Assembly (NCBI RefSeq): GCF_004799345.1
Contig: NZ_SSMC01000003.1
Location: 124,001-188,000, forward strand
Source: Robertkochia marina
Lineage (GTDB): Bacteria > Bacteroidota > Bacteroidia > Flavobacteriales > Flavobacteriaceae
Length of the DNA stretch: 64,000 nt
Direction: 5' to 3'
Shown: piece after piece, positions 35,821 to 43,689 of the stretch
Numbering within the stretch: position 1 is the first letter of the stretch
Layout: the number at the start of each line of letters is the position of its first letter
Program-made: the position numbers and the translations under genes
The notes under the pieces: model-generated
The model's database searches: none
What the model was told of the DNA's origin: nothing
Seen by the model: only the letters and a program-made list of their open reading frames with translations

Positions 35821-35837
35821 TTGTATATACAAATGTT
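35821..35837 (-). promoter_or_regulatory. Second MarR operator candidate with -7-like box
   Basis: Palindrome TTGTATATACAA (35821-35832) overlaps AACATTTG on the minus strand (35837-35830; one mismatch to the -7 consensus). Layout matches that at 36315-36333, so the nitroreductase gene may have its own regulated promoter. Confidence 0.55.
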
Positions 35838-35849
35838 GTTTCAAAAAAA

Positions 35850-36299
35850 TTATTCTCTTATTTTTTCCAACATATCGTTAAACAGGTTGAGTTCCTCCTC
35901 TGAGAGTTGAGCAACGGCCTGATCATTTAAACGGTCCATAGGAGCGTCTATCTGTGACAATAATTGGAGTCCTTTATCTGTGATCGAGATCTCTACCTTT
36001 CTTCGGTTCTCCTGGCATATCACCCTTACTGCAAGTCCCTTATCAATGAGTTTGTCGACTAAACGGGTTGTGTTACTCATCTTATTGACCATTCGGTCCT
36101 GTATGGTAGAGAGGTTGGCGGGTTTTCCCTTTTGACCCCTCAAAATGCGTAACACATTGAATTGAGGGAGGGTCAGACCGAATTGCTTCAGAGTATCCGA
36201 ACTTTGCTCGCTCAGTACGTTGGCCGTGTAAATTATATTGATCACGGTCTTTCTCGCAAGCGGCATGGAAGCGGATTTAATGATTTCTTCGATCTTCAT
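35850..36299 (-). CDS. MarR family transcriptional regulator
   Basis: The 149-aa winged-helix protein shows LTLPQFNVLRILRGQKGKPANLSTIQDRMVNKMSNTTRLVDKLIDKGLAVRVICQENRRKVEISITDKG, which spans the recognition helix and the wing of MarR proteins. MarR regulators are mostly repressors released by phenolic ligands or oxidation; a cysteine lies in the wing (VICQENRR). It heads a marR, nitroreductase, yceI unit, so a role in response to quinone or electrophile stress is likely. It should repress itself through the palindrome that overlaps its promoter. Confidence 0.93.
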   Translation of the reverse strand: MKIEEIIKSASMPLARKTVINIIYTANVLSEQSSDTLKQFGLTLPQFNVLRILRGQKGKPANLSTIQDRMVNKMSNTTRLVDKLIDKGLAVRVICQENRRKVEISITDKGLQLLSQIDAPMDRLNDQAVAQLSEEELNLFNDMLEKIRE

Positions 36300-36314
36300 A
36301 ATTGTAACGACAAT

Positions 36315-36356
36315 ATTTGTATGTACAAATGTAATGGATTTTAGGCGATCGACAAG
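36315..36356 (-). promoter_or_regulatory. marR promoter with palindromic operator
   Basis: CTTG (36356-36353), a 19-nt spacer, TACATTTG (36333-36326). A perfect palindrome ATTTGTA-TG-TACAAAT (36315-36330) overlaps the -7 box, the position expected for an autorepressor. Confidence 0.75.
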
Positions 36357-36436
36357 GAGGTTTTTGATAAAAAAAAGTTAAACCATCTCCTGACGATACA
36401 GGGTTGCTTAAATTCGGGTAGAAAATTATCGCAGTT

Positions 36437-36997
36437 ATGGTTCGATTATCCTTCAATATCATTTTAATGCTGTTGTTGTTGGCAGGATGCAATGCAGCAC
36501 CCGAGAAACCAACGGAAAAGGAGGACATAAGTATCTTGATGGCATCTCAACCAAAAAAGGTTCTTAAAGGAGAGCGGGTTACCATAAGGGTGTATGATTT
36601 TAATGGATTGGAAGGCTTGTTGAATCGGGAGGATGATAAGACCTATGTGGTGAATTTCTGGGCTACCTGGTGTAAGCCCTGTATAGAGGAGTTACCATCT
36701 TTTGAAAAGCTGAATGCGAAATACAATCAGGAAAATGTAACGGTGGTACTGGTGAGTCTGGACTTTCCGTCAAGGGCAGAAGAATTACTTATACCCTTTG
36801 TAGAGAATCGTAATCTGAAAAGTCATGTACTTTTACTTGATGATCCAAAAATGAATACCTGGATCCCTAAGGTAGATAAGGAATGGTCGGGCGCTATACC
36901 GGCAACGGTGATCTTTAATCGGGATAAGCGCGGTTTCTATGAGAAATCATTTACTTTTAACGAACTTGAAAAGGAACTTTTGGGCTTCATAAACTAA
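36437..36997 (+). CDS. TlpA-like thioredoxin-fold lipoprotein
   Basis: A 186-aa lipoprotein (lipobox LLAGC, cysteine 19) with a thioredoxin domain whose active site is WATWCKPC. The domain begins near NGLEGLLNREDDKTYVVNFW and includes the cis-Pro region AIPATVIFN. It is predicted to act as a thiol-disulfide reductant or oxidant at the periplasmic face of a membrane. It lies 15 nt upstream of a second thioredoxin-like gene. Confidence 0.88.
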   Translation: MVRLSFNIILMLLLLAGCNAAPEKPTEKEDISILMASQPKKVLKGERVTIRVYDFNGLEGLLNREDDKTYVVNFWATWCKPCIEELPSFEKLNAKYNQENVTVVLVSLDFPSRAEELLIPFVENRNLKSHVLLLDDPKMNTWIPKVDKEWSGAIPATVIFNRDKRGFYEKSFTFNELEKELLGFIN

Positions 36998-37012
36998 ACT
37001 TCAATATCAACG

Positions 37013-37627
37013 ATGAAAACTTTTAAAACGCTTCTGTTTTTTGGCCTTTTTGCGGTGTTGAGCTCTTTTATCGTTAGCCGCTTCTATAATGACGGTTATG
37101 CTATAGGAGATAAGGCTGCCGATTTTAAATTAAAAAATATTGACGGGAAGATGGTTTCCCTTTCAGATTATAAGGATGCAAAGGGATACCTGGTCATTTT
37201 CACCTGTAATAGTTGCCCCTACGCGGTAGCCTATGAAGACCGTATTATCGCTTTGGATAAAAAATATAAGGAGTTGGGTGTTCCGGTAATTGCAATAAAC
37301 CCGAATAATCCGCAGGTACAGCCAAAGGACAGCTTTGAGGAGATGAAACAAAGAGCTGCAGAGAAAGGTTTCACCTATCCCTACCTGTTAGATGAAGGTC
37401 AGAAGATCTTTCCTCAGTATGGAGCTAAGCGTACCCCGCATTGCTTCTTATTAGAAAAAACCGAAGAAGGTAACATTGTCAGGTATATTGGTGCTATTGA
37501 TGATAATTACCAGGATGCGGCCAGTGTTGAAACCACCTATGTTGCAAATGCTATTGAAGCCATGTTGGCCGGGAAAGAGATCGATGTAAAAAACACCAAG
37601 GCAATAGGGTGTTCTATAAAGATTTAA
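37013..37627 (+). CDS. Thioredoxin-like (AhpC/TSA-related) protein with CxxC
   Basis: The 204-aa protein has one N-terminal hydrophobic segment (about 5-22), either an anchor or signal peptide, then a thioredoxin-fold domain: GDKAADFKLKNIDGKMVSLSDYK, the motif FTCNSCPYAVAYEDRI (Cys-x-x-Cys), and RTPHCFLLEK with the cis-Pro. The CNSCPYA form is typical of DUF-like peroxiredoxin relatives in Bacteroidota rather than classical TlpA. It ends with a further Cys (AIGCSIKI). It is in one unit with the lipoprotein gene upstream. Confidence 0.85.
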   Translation: MKTFKTLLFFGLFAVLSSFIVSRFYNDGYAIGDKAADFKLKNIDGKMVSLSDYKDAKGYLVIFTCNSCPYAVAYEDRIIALDKKYKELGVPVIAINPNNPQVQPKDSFEEMKQRAAEKGFTYPYLLDEGQKIFPQYGAKRTPHCFLLEKTEEGNIVRYIGAIDDNYQDAASVETTYVANAIEAMLAGKEIDVKNTKAIGCSIKI

Positions 37628-37653
37628 CGGAAGTAAAGAATTGTTTAAATTTG
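37623..37653 (+). promoter_or_regulatory. Promoter upstream of the rhodanese gene
   Basis: TTTA (37623-37626; 3 of 4), 19-nt spacer, TAAATTTG (37646-37653; exact). It overlaps the end of the thioredoxin-like gene. An intrinsic hairpin follows directly. Confidence 0.6.
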
Positions 37654-37654
37654 C

Positions 37655-37685
37655 GATCCGGATTTATGGCCGGATCGATCTTTTT
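37655..37685 (+). terminator. Hairpin directly after the rhodanese promoter
   Basis: GATCCGG-ATTTATGG-CCGGATC (37655-37676) then GATCTTTTTAATA. It can end the thioredoxin-like transcript, yet it also occupies about +1 to +22 of the next transcript. Confidence 0.65.
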
Positions 37686-37706
37686 AATAAAAAAATTAAT
37701 TATAGG

Positions 37707-38021
37707 ATGGCAGATTTGACTCAAGAGCAATGGGTTTCTCAACTAAAGAATGATGCAAATGCGGTGGTACTTGATGTAAGAACTGAGAAGGAAGTATCTC
37801 AAGGTATGATTCCTGATGCTCTTCACCTGGATATTTACAAAGGGCAGGAGTTTATAGATGAGCTTGAAAAACTCGATAAGGATAAGAATTATTATGTGTA
37901 CTGCCGGTCAGGCAACAGAAGCGGCCAGGCTTGCAGTATTATGAACCAACTGGGAATCGCCAATGCTTATAACCTCATGGGAGGAATGTTGGAATGGGAA
38001 GGTGAGGTTGTTGTAAAGTAA
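37707..38021 (+). CDS. Rhodanese-like domain protein
   Basis: A 104-aa single rhodanese domain. The active-site loop is YCRSGNRSGQA, with the catalytic cysteine that carries persulfide sulfur; VVLDVRTEKEVSQGMIPDALHLDIY is the N-terminal motif. No signal peptide, so it is cytoplasmic. Start taken at ATG 37707 (MADLTQEQW); the longer frame from 37641 runs through the promoter and hairpin. Confidence 0.9.
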   Translation: MADLTQEQWVSQLKNDANAVVLDVRTEKEVSQGMIPDALHLDIYKGQEFIDELEKLDKDKNYYVYCRSGNRSGQACSIMNQLGIANAYNLMGGMLEWEGEVVVK

Positions 38022-38065
38022 CCTGACCTCGCGATACTTTATTAAAGAATTATTTAGAGAATTCT

Positions 38066-38100
38066 ATCCCGGTTTGCGCCGGGATTTTTTATTTTTATAG
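38066..38100 (+). terminator. Intrinsic terminator after the rhodanese gene
   Basis: ATCCCGG-TTTGCG-CCGGGAT then T6 and more A/T. A clean stem with a T tail. Confidence 0.88.
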
Positions 38101-38110
38101 AAAATAATCT

Positions 38111-39385
38111 ATGAAAATAAAAGAAGATTTTCTCCATTACCTGTGGGACCACTCCAAAATACCTCCATCGGTTCTTTATACCACCGCAGGCAAGCCGGTT
38201 ATTGTGGTTAAAAGGGGGAGTTTGAATACCAATGCAGGGCCGGATTTTCTCAACGCTGTTATAAAGATAGGAGACCAGTTATGGGCAGGTCATATAGAGA
38301 TGCATTTGCATTCTTCACTTTGGTATGAACACGGCCATCAGGAGGATCCTAATTATAAAAATGTCATCCTTCATGTGGTTTGGCGGCACGACAAAGAGGT
38401 AGCTCTTCAAAAGGATAGTATTTTGCCTGTGATTGCTTTAGAGGGACGCCTGCCTGAAGCTTTTCTTCAGAGCTACCTGCAACTCTCGGCAGTCACTTCT
38501 CAAACTCTCAATTGTGCAGAACAGCATCAAAGGGCTTCAATATCCCTGTGGAACGAATGGTATTCGGAGCTATATCAAAAACGTCTGCGAACCCGTTTCA
38601 GGGCTATGGTTGCCATGGCTCCCGAGTTGAGAACACATTGGGAAGAATTACTTTTTCGCGCAGTATTCCGGTATATGGGGGCCAAGGTTAATGCAGATTC
38701 CTTTTATAGTGTCGCGGCCGCTCTGGGTGTTGAAAGAGTGAGAAAAATAATAGGAGCAGGAGAGGATCTTGAAACGGTGCTAAACGGTATGGCAGGATTG
38801 CTTCAGCGAAAGGAGGTTGTTGGGAATGACAGTATGCGCCTCAAAGAATACAGCTATCTTAAAAAAAAATATCATCTGGAAGAGCAGGGGATAATCCGAC
38901 CTCAGTATTTTCGTCTAAGGCCACAAAGTTTTCCTGAAATACGGCTTTCGCAACTGGCTGCTTTATATAGTGGTCGAGTCTCATTTTTTTCCGGGATGCT
39001 TGCCTGTAAAAGCAGCAGGGAGTTTCGGTCTTTGTTTTCAGTGAAGCAAGAGCGAACAGGTGGTCATAGGGCCGGAGATACCGGCTTCTCAAGGCAGGTC
39101 AAGGCAATTAGTAAAGCCCGTATCGATCTTTTGTTGCTCAATGCGGTATTTCCCGTGCTATATGCCTATCACAGGAACAGGGGGGTGGACATGCTTGATC
39201 AGTTAGCCGGCATGGCTGCTGAAATTTCTCCGGAGCAAAATAGTGTTTTAAACCGGTTGAAGACCGAAGGTGTTCCCCTCAGAAATGCTCATGACAGTCA
39301 GGCCTTGTTGGAGCTCTACGGTAATTATTGTTCGCAAAACAGGTGTTTACATTGTAAAATAGGATCATTTATTATTGGGGGATAA
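38111..39385 (+). CDS. DUF2851 family protein
   Basis: The 424-aa protein belongs to DUF2851, a family almost confined to Bacteroidota. Conserved segments are DFLHYLWDHSKIPPSVLYTTAGKPVIVVKRGSLNTNAGPDFLNAVIKIGDQLWAGHIEMHLHSS, RLLFR-like helices in the middle, and a C-terminal cysteine cluster NYCSQNRCLHCKIG that could bind a metal. Function unknown; the acidic and His-containing N-terminal part is compatible with a nuclease-like or hydrolase active site but that is only a guess. Confidence 0.85.
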   Translation: MKIKEDFLHYLWDHSKIPPSVLYTTAGKPVIVVKRGSLNTNAGPDFLNAVIKIGDQLWAGHIEMHLHSSLWYEHGHQEDPNYKNVILHVVWRHDKEVALQKDSILPVIALEGRLPEAFLQSYLQLSAVTSQTLNCAEQHQRASISLWNEWYSELYQKRLRTRFRAMVAMAPELRTHWEELLFRAVFRYMGAKVNADSFYSVAAALGVERVRKIIGAGEDLETVLNGMAGLLQRKEVVGNDSMRLKEYSYLKKKYHLEEQGIIRPQYFRLRPQSFPEIRLSQLAALYSGRVSFFSGMLACKSSREFRSLFSVKQERTGGHRAGDTGFSRQVKAISKARIDLLLLNAVFPVLYAYHRNRGVDMLDQLAGMAAEISPEQNSVLNRLKTEGVPLRNAHDSQALLELYGNYCSQNRCLHCKIGSFIIGG

Positions 39386-39396
39386 TTTTATATTTG
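39368..39396 (+). promoter_or_regulatory. Promoter of the PspC-like gene
   Basis: TTTA (39368-39371), 17-nt spacer, TATATTTG (39389-39396; exact). The ATG follows after only 4 nt, so the mRNA would be leaderless or nearly so. Confidence 0.65.
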
Positions 39397-39400
39397 TAGT

Positions 39401-39628
39401 ATGAAATGGTTTACCGATCTGCGCTACTTTTTTGAAAAACACGGCTTCGCTGTGACTTCTCGTCTTGCCGATCGGTTAGGGATGAAGGCTAAGAATGTCA
39501 GGTTGTTTTTTATTTATGCCACCTTTGCCACCTTCGGGATCTGGTTCCTGGTATATTTGGTGCTGGCTTTTTGGCTGAAAATGAAAGACCTGATATACAC
39601 AAAAAGAAGTTCGGTATTTGATCTGTAA
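39401..39628 (+). CDS. PspC domain membrane protein
   Basis: A 75-aa protein with one strong membrane helix (about 35-59, FFIYATFATFGIWFLVYLVLAFWL) preceded by an amphipathic helix with VTSRLADRLGMKAKNVRLFF, which is the PspC domain pattern. PspC proteins sense membrane stress in proteobacteria; here it stands alone without pspA or pspF. It lies 3 nt upstream of the potassium channel gene and is surely cotranscribed. Confidence 0.8.
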   Translation: MKWFTDLRYFFEKHGFAVTSRLADRLGMKAKNVRLFFIYATFATFGIWFLVYLVLAFWLKMKDLIYTKRSSVFDL

Positions 39629-39631
39629 TAT

Positions 39632-40639
39632 ATGTTCCAACTCTTTCGTTCTAAATTCTACACGGCCCTGGCATTATTGCTGGTGGTGCTTACGGGTGGA
39701 ACGTTAGGGTATCGATTGATCTCCGGTTATGACTGGATCGATGCCCTCTATATGACGGTAATAACAGTAACCACGGTAGGTTTCAGGGAGGTACATCCCA
39801 CAGATACCGTAACAAAACTATTCACCATAGTACTGATCATCCTAAGTGTTTTCATTTTTGCATATTCTATTTCGGTGATCACAGAGTATATTCTTTCCAG
39901 AAGTACTTTTCAAAACATTAAATTCAGGAAAATGAAAAAGCAACTCGAACAAATGCAGGGCCACATTATCATTTGTGGGTTCGGACGTAACGGCCAGCAG
40001 GCTGCAGCCAAACTAAAGGCTTACAGAAGGCCTTTTGTGGTTATTGAGCAGGATGAGGAGCTTATTGATCGCCATGCAGAGGACATCATTTTTGTACATG
40101 GAGATGCCAATGAGGACGAGGTGTTGCTCGAGGCAGGAATTGAACGGGCTAAGTCTCTGATAACGGCTTTACCCAATGATTCAGATAACCTTTTTGTGGT
40201 ATTGTCATCCCGACAATTGAATAAAGATCTTAGTATCATAAGCAGGGCAGCCAATGAGTCAACAGTGGCTAAGCTGCGACTGGCCGGAGCTGATAAAACC
40301 ATTATGCCTGATAAGATAGGAGGAGATCATATGGCATCTCTGGTGGTACTTCCTGATCTGGTAGAGTTCCTGGATCAATTATCCATAGATGGAGAAAACT
40401 CCATTAACCTGGAGGAAATAGCTATTGATGATCTTTCAGATCAGTTTGCCAACTGCTCTATTCGAGACCTTGATATCAGGCAGAAATCCGGGTGTACGGT
40501 CATCGGTTACAAATCGCCCTCCGGGGAGTATATAATCAACCCTGAAGCCGATACCAAACTGATGCCGCATACCAAAATAGTGGTCTTGGGCAGACCTGAG
40601 CAAATCAATAAATTAAACAAAATCATCTTCAAAAGCTGA
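39632..40639 (+). CDS. Potassium channel family protein with RCK domain
   Basis: A 335-aa protein with two membrane helices (about 8-28 and 62-86) around a pore loop, then a TrkA_N/RCK Rossmann domain (GHIIICGFGRNGQQAA, about 111-230) and a TrkA_C domain (about 255-335). The selectivity filter reads TTVGFREV, where the usual sequence is TVGYGD. RCK domains bind NAD(H), ADP or Ca2+ and gate the pore. It forms a unit with the PspC-like gene. Confidence 0.9.
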   Translation: MFQLFRSKFYTALALLLVVLTGGTLGYRLISGYDWIDALYMTVITVTTVGFREVHPTDTVTKLFTIVLIILSVFIFAYSISVITEYILSRSTFQNIKFRKMKKQLEQMQGHIIICGFGRNGQQAAAKLKAYRRPFVVIEQDEELIDRHAEDIIFVHGDANEDEVLLEAGIERAKSLITALPNDSDNLFVVLSSRQLNKDLSIISRAANESTVAKLRLAGADKTIMPDKIGGDHMASLVVLPDLVEFLDQLSIDGENSINLEEIAIDDLSDQFANCSIRDLDIRQKSGCTVIGYKSPSGEYIINPEADTKLMPHTKIVVLGRPEQINKLNKIIFKS

Positions 40640-40640
40640 A

Positions 40641-40686
40641 CGCTTTATTTAACTCAGAATATTTGAATAAGCGCTTTATTTTTTCC
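40641..40686 (+). terminator. Probable terminator after the K+ channel gene
   Basis: CGCTT(T)ATT / AATAAGCG with one bulged T and a 16-nt loop, followed by CTTTATTTTTT. The large loop makes this a moderate call. Confidence 0.5.
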
Positions 40687-40738
40687 ATATTGCGTGTCGA
40701 TTTTCAAAATCCTAACATAAAATTAACCTAAACAAAAA

Positions 40739-42823
40739 ATGTATATGAGAAAAAGTTTTCTCTCCATATTCCTTATGCTATGCGGTGTGGCGCTTTATGC
40801 ACAGCAGCTGAGTGTGCAAGAAACGCTGATCAACCCTTCCAGTAAGATCAATGATGCGGCTATCGAGTTAAAAGTTGAAGGGGGTACTGAGCCTTACACC
40901 TTTAAGTGGAGTGATCAGAATACCCGCCTGAAATCGAGCAAGGCAACCGGACTTACCGAGGGTGTTCCTTACACGGTTACGGTTACTGACGCCGCCGGAG
41001 CTACTTTTAGCGGTGAGTATGAGATTGAGGCAGAATCTATCGTTGAGGTTTTTAACAGTACTATGACTCCTGCCGTTGCCGGTTTAGGGTCAGTATTATT
41101 CTGGGACCCGTTTGCTGCTCTTGGTTTGTACGACCCCGTAATGTATGCAGACAAGAAAATGGTTTCCATCCCGGGTTGGTCAACCACTACTGAAAAAGTA
41201 TATACCCTGAAGTCCTGGTTGGTTGAAGAAGGAACACATGTAAATAAAGGCGATGAGATTGCCGTAATAGAGACAGAAACGGGAGAAGAGATCATTGCTA
41301 CGGCAACTACCAATGGTACACTTGAACAGCGACTGGCAGCAGGTAAGGTTATCTATGATGGTACCAGTACCAGCGATAAGATCGAAACCAATGCTGATGT
41401 ATTTGCTGATATCGTATATGACGAAAAAGAACCTTTGTTACACCCTAACGGTGATGCCAGAACTTTAAGCATTCCTTTTATTGTTATCTGGCTGATCTTC
41501 GGAGCAGCTTTCTTTACCCTGAGAATGGGGTTCATCAATATCAGAGGGTTCAAGCACTCTCTTGACCTTGCCAAAGGTAAATATGACGATCCGAATGCGC
41601 CAGGAAAGATCACCCACTTCCAGGCCCTTGCTACGGCGGTATCTGCAACCGTAGGATTAGGAAATATTGCCGGGGTAGCCGTGGCTATTTCTCTAGGAGG
41701 TGCCGGAGCTACTTTCTGGATGATTGTTGCCGGTTTACTGGGGATGTCCTCCAAATTCGTGGAGTGTACCCTGGGGGTAAAATATCGTGATATTCTGCCT
41801 GACGGTCGTGTTTTTGGTGGTCCGATGAACTATTTGAGATACGGACTTGGGAAGAGAAATATGACCGGGTTCGGAAAATTCCTCGCAGCCTTCTTTGCCA
41901 TTCTAGGTGTAGGTGCTTCTTTTGGAGGAGGAAATATGTTCCAGGCTAACCAGAGTTTTGAGATCCTCTCCGGGCAGTTTCCTGTGTTACAGGGTAACGG
42001 CTTTATGTTCGGGGTAATGGTGTCTATCCTTGTAGGGGTGGTTATTATTGGGGGTATTGACAGTATTGCTAAGGTAACCGGAAAGGTGGTACCATTCATG
42101 GCAGCTGTTTATGTACTTGGTGCCCTGGCGGTGATCTTTGTGAATATTGATAATATCGGCCCTGCTTTCGGAGCTATTATCGACGGAGCATTCAGCCCGA
42201 GTGCCTTAAAAGGAGGGGTGATCGGAGTGCTTGTGGTAGGATTCCAGCGTGCCGCCTTCTCTAATGAGGCAGGGGTTGGTTCTGCTGCTATTGCTCACAG
42301 TACGGCCAAGACCAACCATCCGCCATCTGAAGGATTTGTTGCTCTGTTGGAGCCTTTTATTGATACGGTAGTCGTGTGTACCCTGACTGCTCTTGTGCTT
42401 ATCTTTACAGGAATGCATGAGGTTTCTGGTGTTGCCGGAGCAGAGCTTACTTCTAATGCTTTTGGAAGTGTTATCAGCTGGTTCCCTTATGTGCTTGCAG
42501 CGGCCGTATTCCTGTTTGCGTTTTCTACTATGATCTCATGGTCGTATTACGGTATGCGTGCGTGGACCTATCTCTTTGGAAAAAGTAAAAAAACAGAATT
42601 AATTTACAAGGTTCTCTTTCTGTTCTTCGTGATCGTAGGAGCTTCGGTAAGTCTTGGAGCGGTACTGGATTTTTCAGACATGATGATCCTGGCCATGTCG
42701 TTCCCTAACATTATCGGGTTATACATCATGAGCGGAGAGGTGAGAAAAGATCTTTCTAATTACCTTAGAGATCTGAAGGACAATAAACTTTTTAAAAAGC
42801 CTCAGGTTAAGAAGGTCTCCTAA
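40739..42823 (+). CDS. Sodium:alanine symporter (AGCS) with SprB-like and lipoyl-like N-terminal domains
   Basis: The 694-aa protein is a fusion. A signal peptide (about 1-21) is followed by an Ig/SprB-repeat-like module (about 24-97, with GGTEPYTFKWSDQ and PYTVTVTDAAGATF), a linker (100-140), a biotinyl/lipoyl-like beta barrel (about 141-208, LVEEGTHVNKGDEIAVIETETGEEIIATATTNG), and then the AGCS transporter from about 245 with the family motif AVSATVGLGNIAGVAVAISLGGAGATFWMIVAG. The core normally moves alanine or glycine with Na+. The lipoyl-like hairpin has ETETG where the modified lysine (ETDKA) would sit, so it is probably not modified. The extra domains must face the periplasm. Confidence 0.9.
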   Translation: MYMRKSFLSIFLMLCGVALYAQQLSVQETLINPSSKINDAAIELKVEGGTEPYTFKWSDQNTRLKSSKATGLTEGVPYTVTVTDAAGATFSGEYEIEAESIVEVFNSTMTPAVAGLGSVLFWDPFAALGLYDPVMYADKKMVSIPGWSTTTEKVYTLKSWLVEEGTHVNKGDEIAVIETETGEEIIATATTNGTLEQRLAAGKVIYDGTSTSDKIETNADVFADIVYDEKEPLLHPNGDARTLSIPFIVIWLIFGAAFFTLRMGFINIRGFKHSLDLAKGKYDDPNAPGKITHFQALATAVSATVGLGNIAGVAVAISLGGAGATFWMIVAGLLGMSSKFVECTLGVKYRDILPDGRVFGGPMNYLRYGLGKRNMTGFGKFLAAFFAILGVGASFGGGNMFQANQSFEILSGQFPVLQGNGFMFGVMVSILVGVVIIGGIDSIAKVTGKVVPFMAAVYVLGALAVIFVNIDNIGPAFGAIIDGAFSPSALKGGVIGVLVVGFQRAAFSNEAGVGSAAIAHSTAKTNHPPSEGFVALLEPFIDTVVVCTLTALVLIFTGMHEVSGVAGAELTSNAFGSVISWFPYVLAAAVFLFAFSTMISWSYYGMRAWTYLFGKSKKTELIYKVLFLFFVIVGASVSLGAVLDFSDMMILAMSFPNIIGLYIMSGEVRKDLSNYLRDLKDNKLFKKPQVKKVS

Positions 42824-42835
42824 GTAAAACATCAT

Positions 42836-43678
42836 ATGAATAGAATATCCCACTTCCGGTTCTCAAGATCTCAGCGAAGTGGGATATTTTTTTTGGTAGT
42901 ATGTATAGTGGTTTTGCAAGGGGTCTTGTGGAGTGGTCTTCTGGATCGCCCTGAAGCTGAGGATCCGTCATCGGACCCAATTGCTGAGAGGGTGAATGCT
43001 TATGTAGATTCTTTGAAGAGCGTTGAAAATAATAAGGTATATGCCCCACTCCCTTTTAATCCTAACTATATGAGTGATCATAAGGGGTACCGCTTCGGGA
43101 TGACCCCTGAAGAGATCGACCGTTTATTTGCATTTCGGGCAAAGGGTAGGTTTGTTACTGATGCAGGAGAGTTTCAAAGGGTAACCGGTGTTCATGATTC
43201 AGTTCTGAATAAGATGAGTCCCTTTTTTAATTTCCCGAGATTCCCGGGGAGATCTGTTAGAGAAACATCGGGTATTGTAAAGGAAGACCTGAATTTTGCC
43301 ACCGCCTCTTCACTGGTCAGGGTATATGGTATTGGTCCTGTTTTGGCAGAGCGTATTGTGGCTTACAGAAACAGGCTTGGCGGTTTCCAGGTAGCCGATC
43401 AGCTAGAGGAAGTTTACGGGGTCAATGAAGATGTTCTTTCGGAATTATGGAGGCATTTTAAACTGGATGACCCGGAGCCTTTCATAAAGCTCGATATTAA
43501 TACAGCAGGTTTAAATGAGTTGGCTGAAGTACCCTATGTGAGTCGCTCCCTGGCTTCTAAAATTGTAGCCTACAGGTCTGTTCATCAGCGACTGGATAGT
43601 CTTGAAGAATTAACAAAATTTCACAATTTATCAGAAAAAGATTTAGCCAGAATTAAATTATATTTGAGAGTTGAATAA
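42836..43678 (+). CDS. Helix-hairpin-helix (ComEA-like) protein, membrane-anchored
   Basis: A 280-aa protein with an N-terminal anchor (about 16-36, GIFFLVVCIVVLQGVLWSGLL) and several HhH units: FGMTPEEIDRLFAFRAKGRFVTDAGEFQRVTGV, NFATASSLVRVYGIGPVLAERIVAYRNRLGGF and LDINTAGLNELAEVPYVSRSLASKIVAYR. ComEA proteins bind DNA during uptake, but Bacteroidota have many such proteins of unknown role. Its first 19 codons contain a perfect 13-bp stem with a T8 tail that looks like the terminator of the symporter gene 12 nt upstream. Confidence 0.87.
   Translation: MNRISHFRFSRSQRSGIFFLVVCIVVLQGVLWSGLLDRPEAEDPSSDPIAERVNAYVDSLKSVENNKVYAPLPFNPNYMSDHKGYRFGMTPEEIDRLFAFRAKGRFVTDAGEFQRVTGVHDSVLNKMSPFFNFPRFPGRSVRETSGIVKEDLNFATASSLVRVYGIGPVLAERIVAYRNRLGGFQVADQLEEVYGVNEDVLSELWRHFKLDDPEPFIKLDINTAGLNELAEVPYVSRSLASKIVAYRSVHQRLDSLEELTKFHNLSEKDLARIKLYLRVE
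42844..42894 (+). terminator. Terminator-like hairpin inside a coding start
   Basis: AATATCCCACTTC / GAAGTGGGATATT (13 bp, 19-nt loop) then T8, located at codons 3-20 of the HhH gene. It is the only candidate terminator for the symporter gene. Confidence 0.75.
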
Positions 43679-43689
43679 AAATTGCTTGT

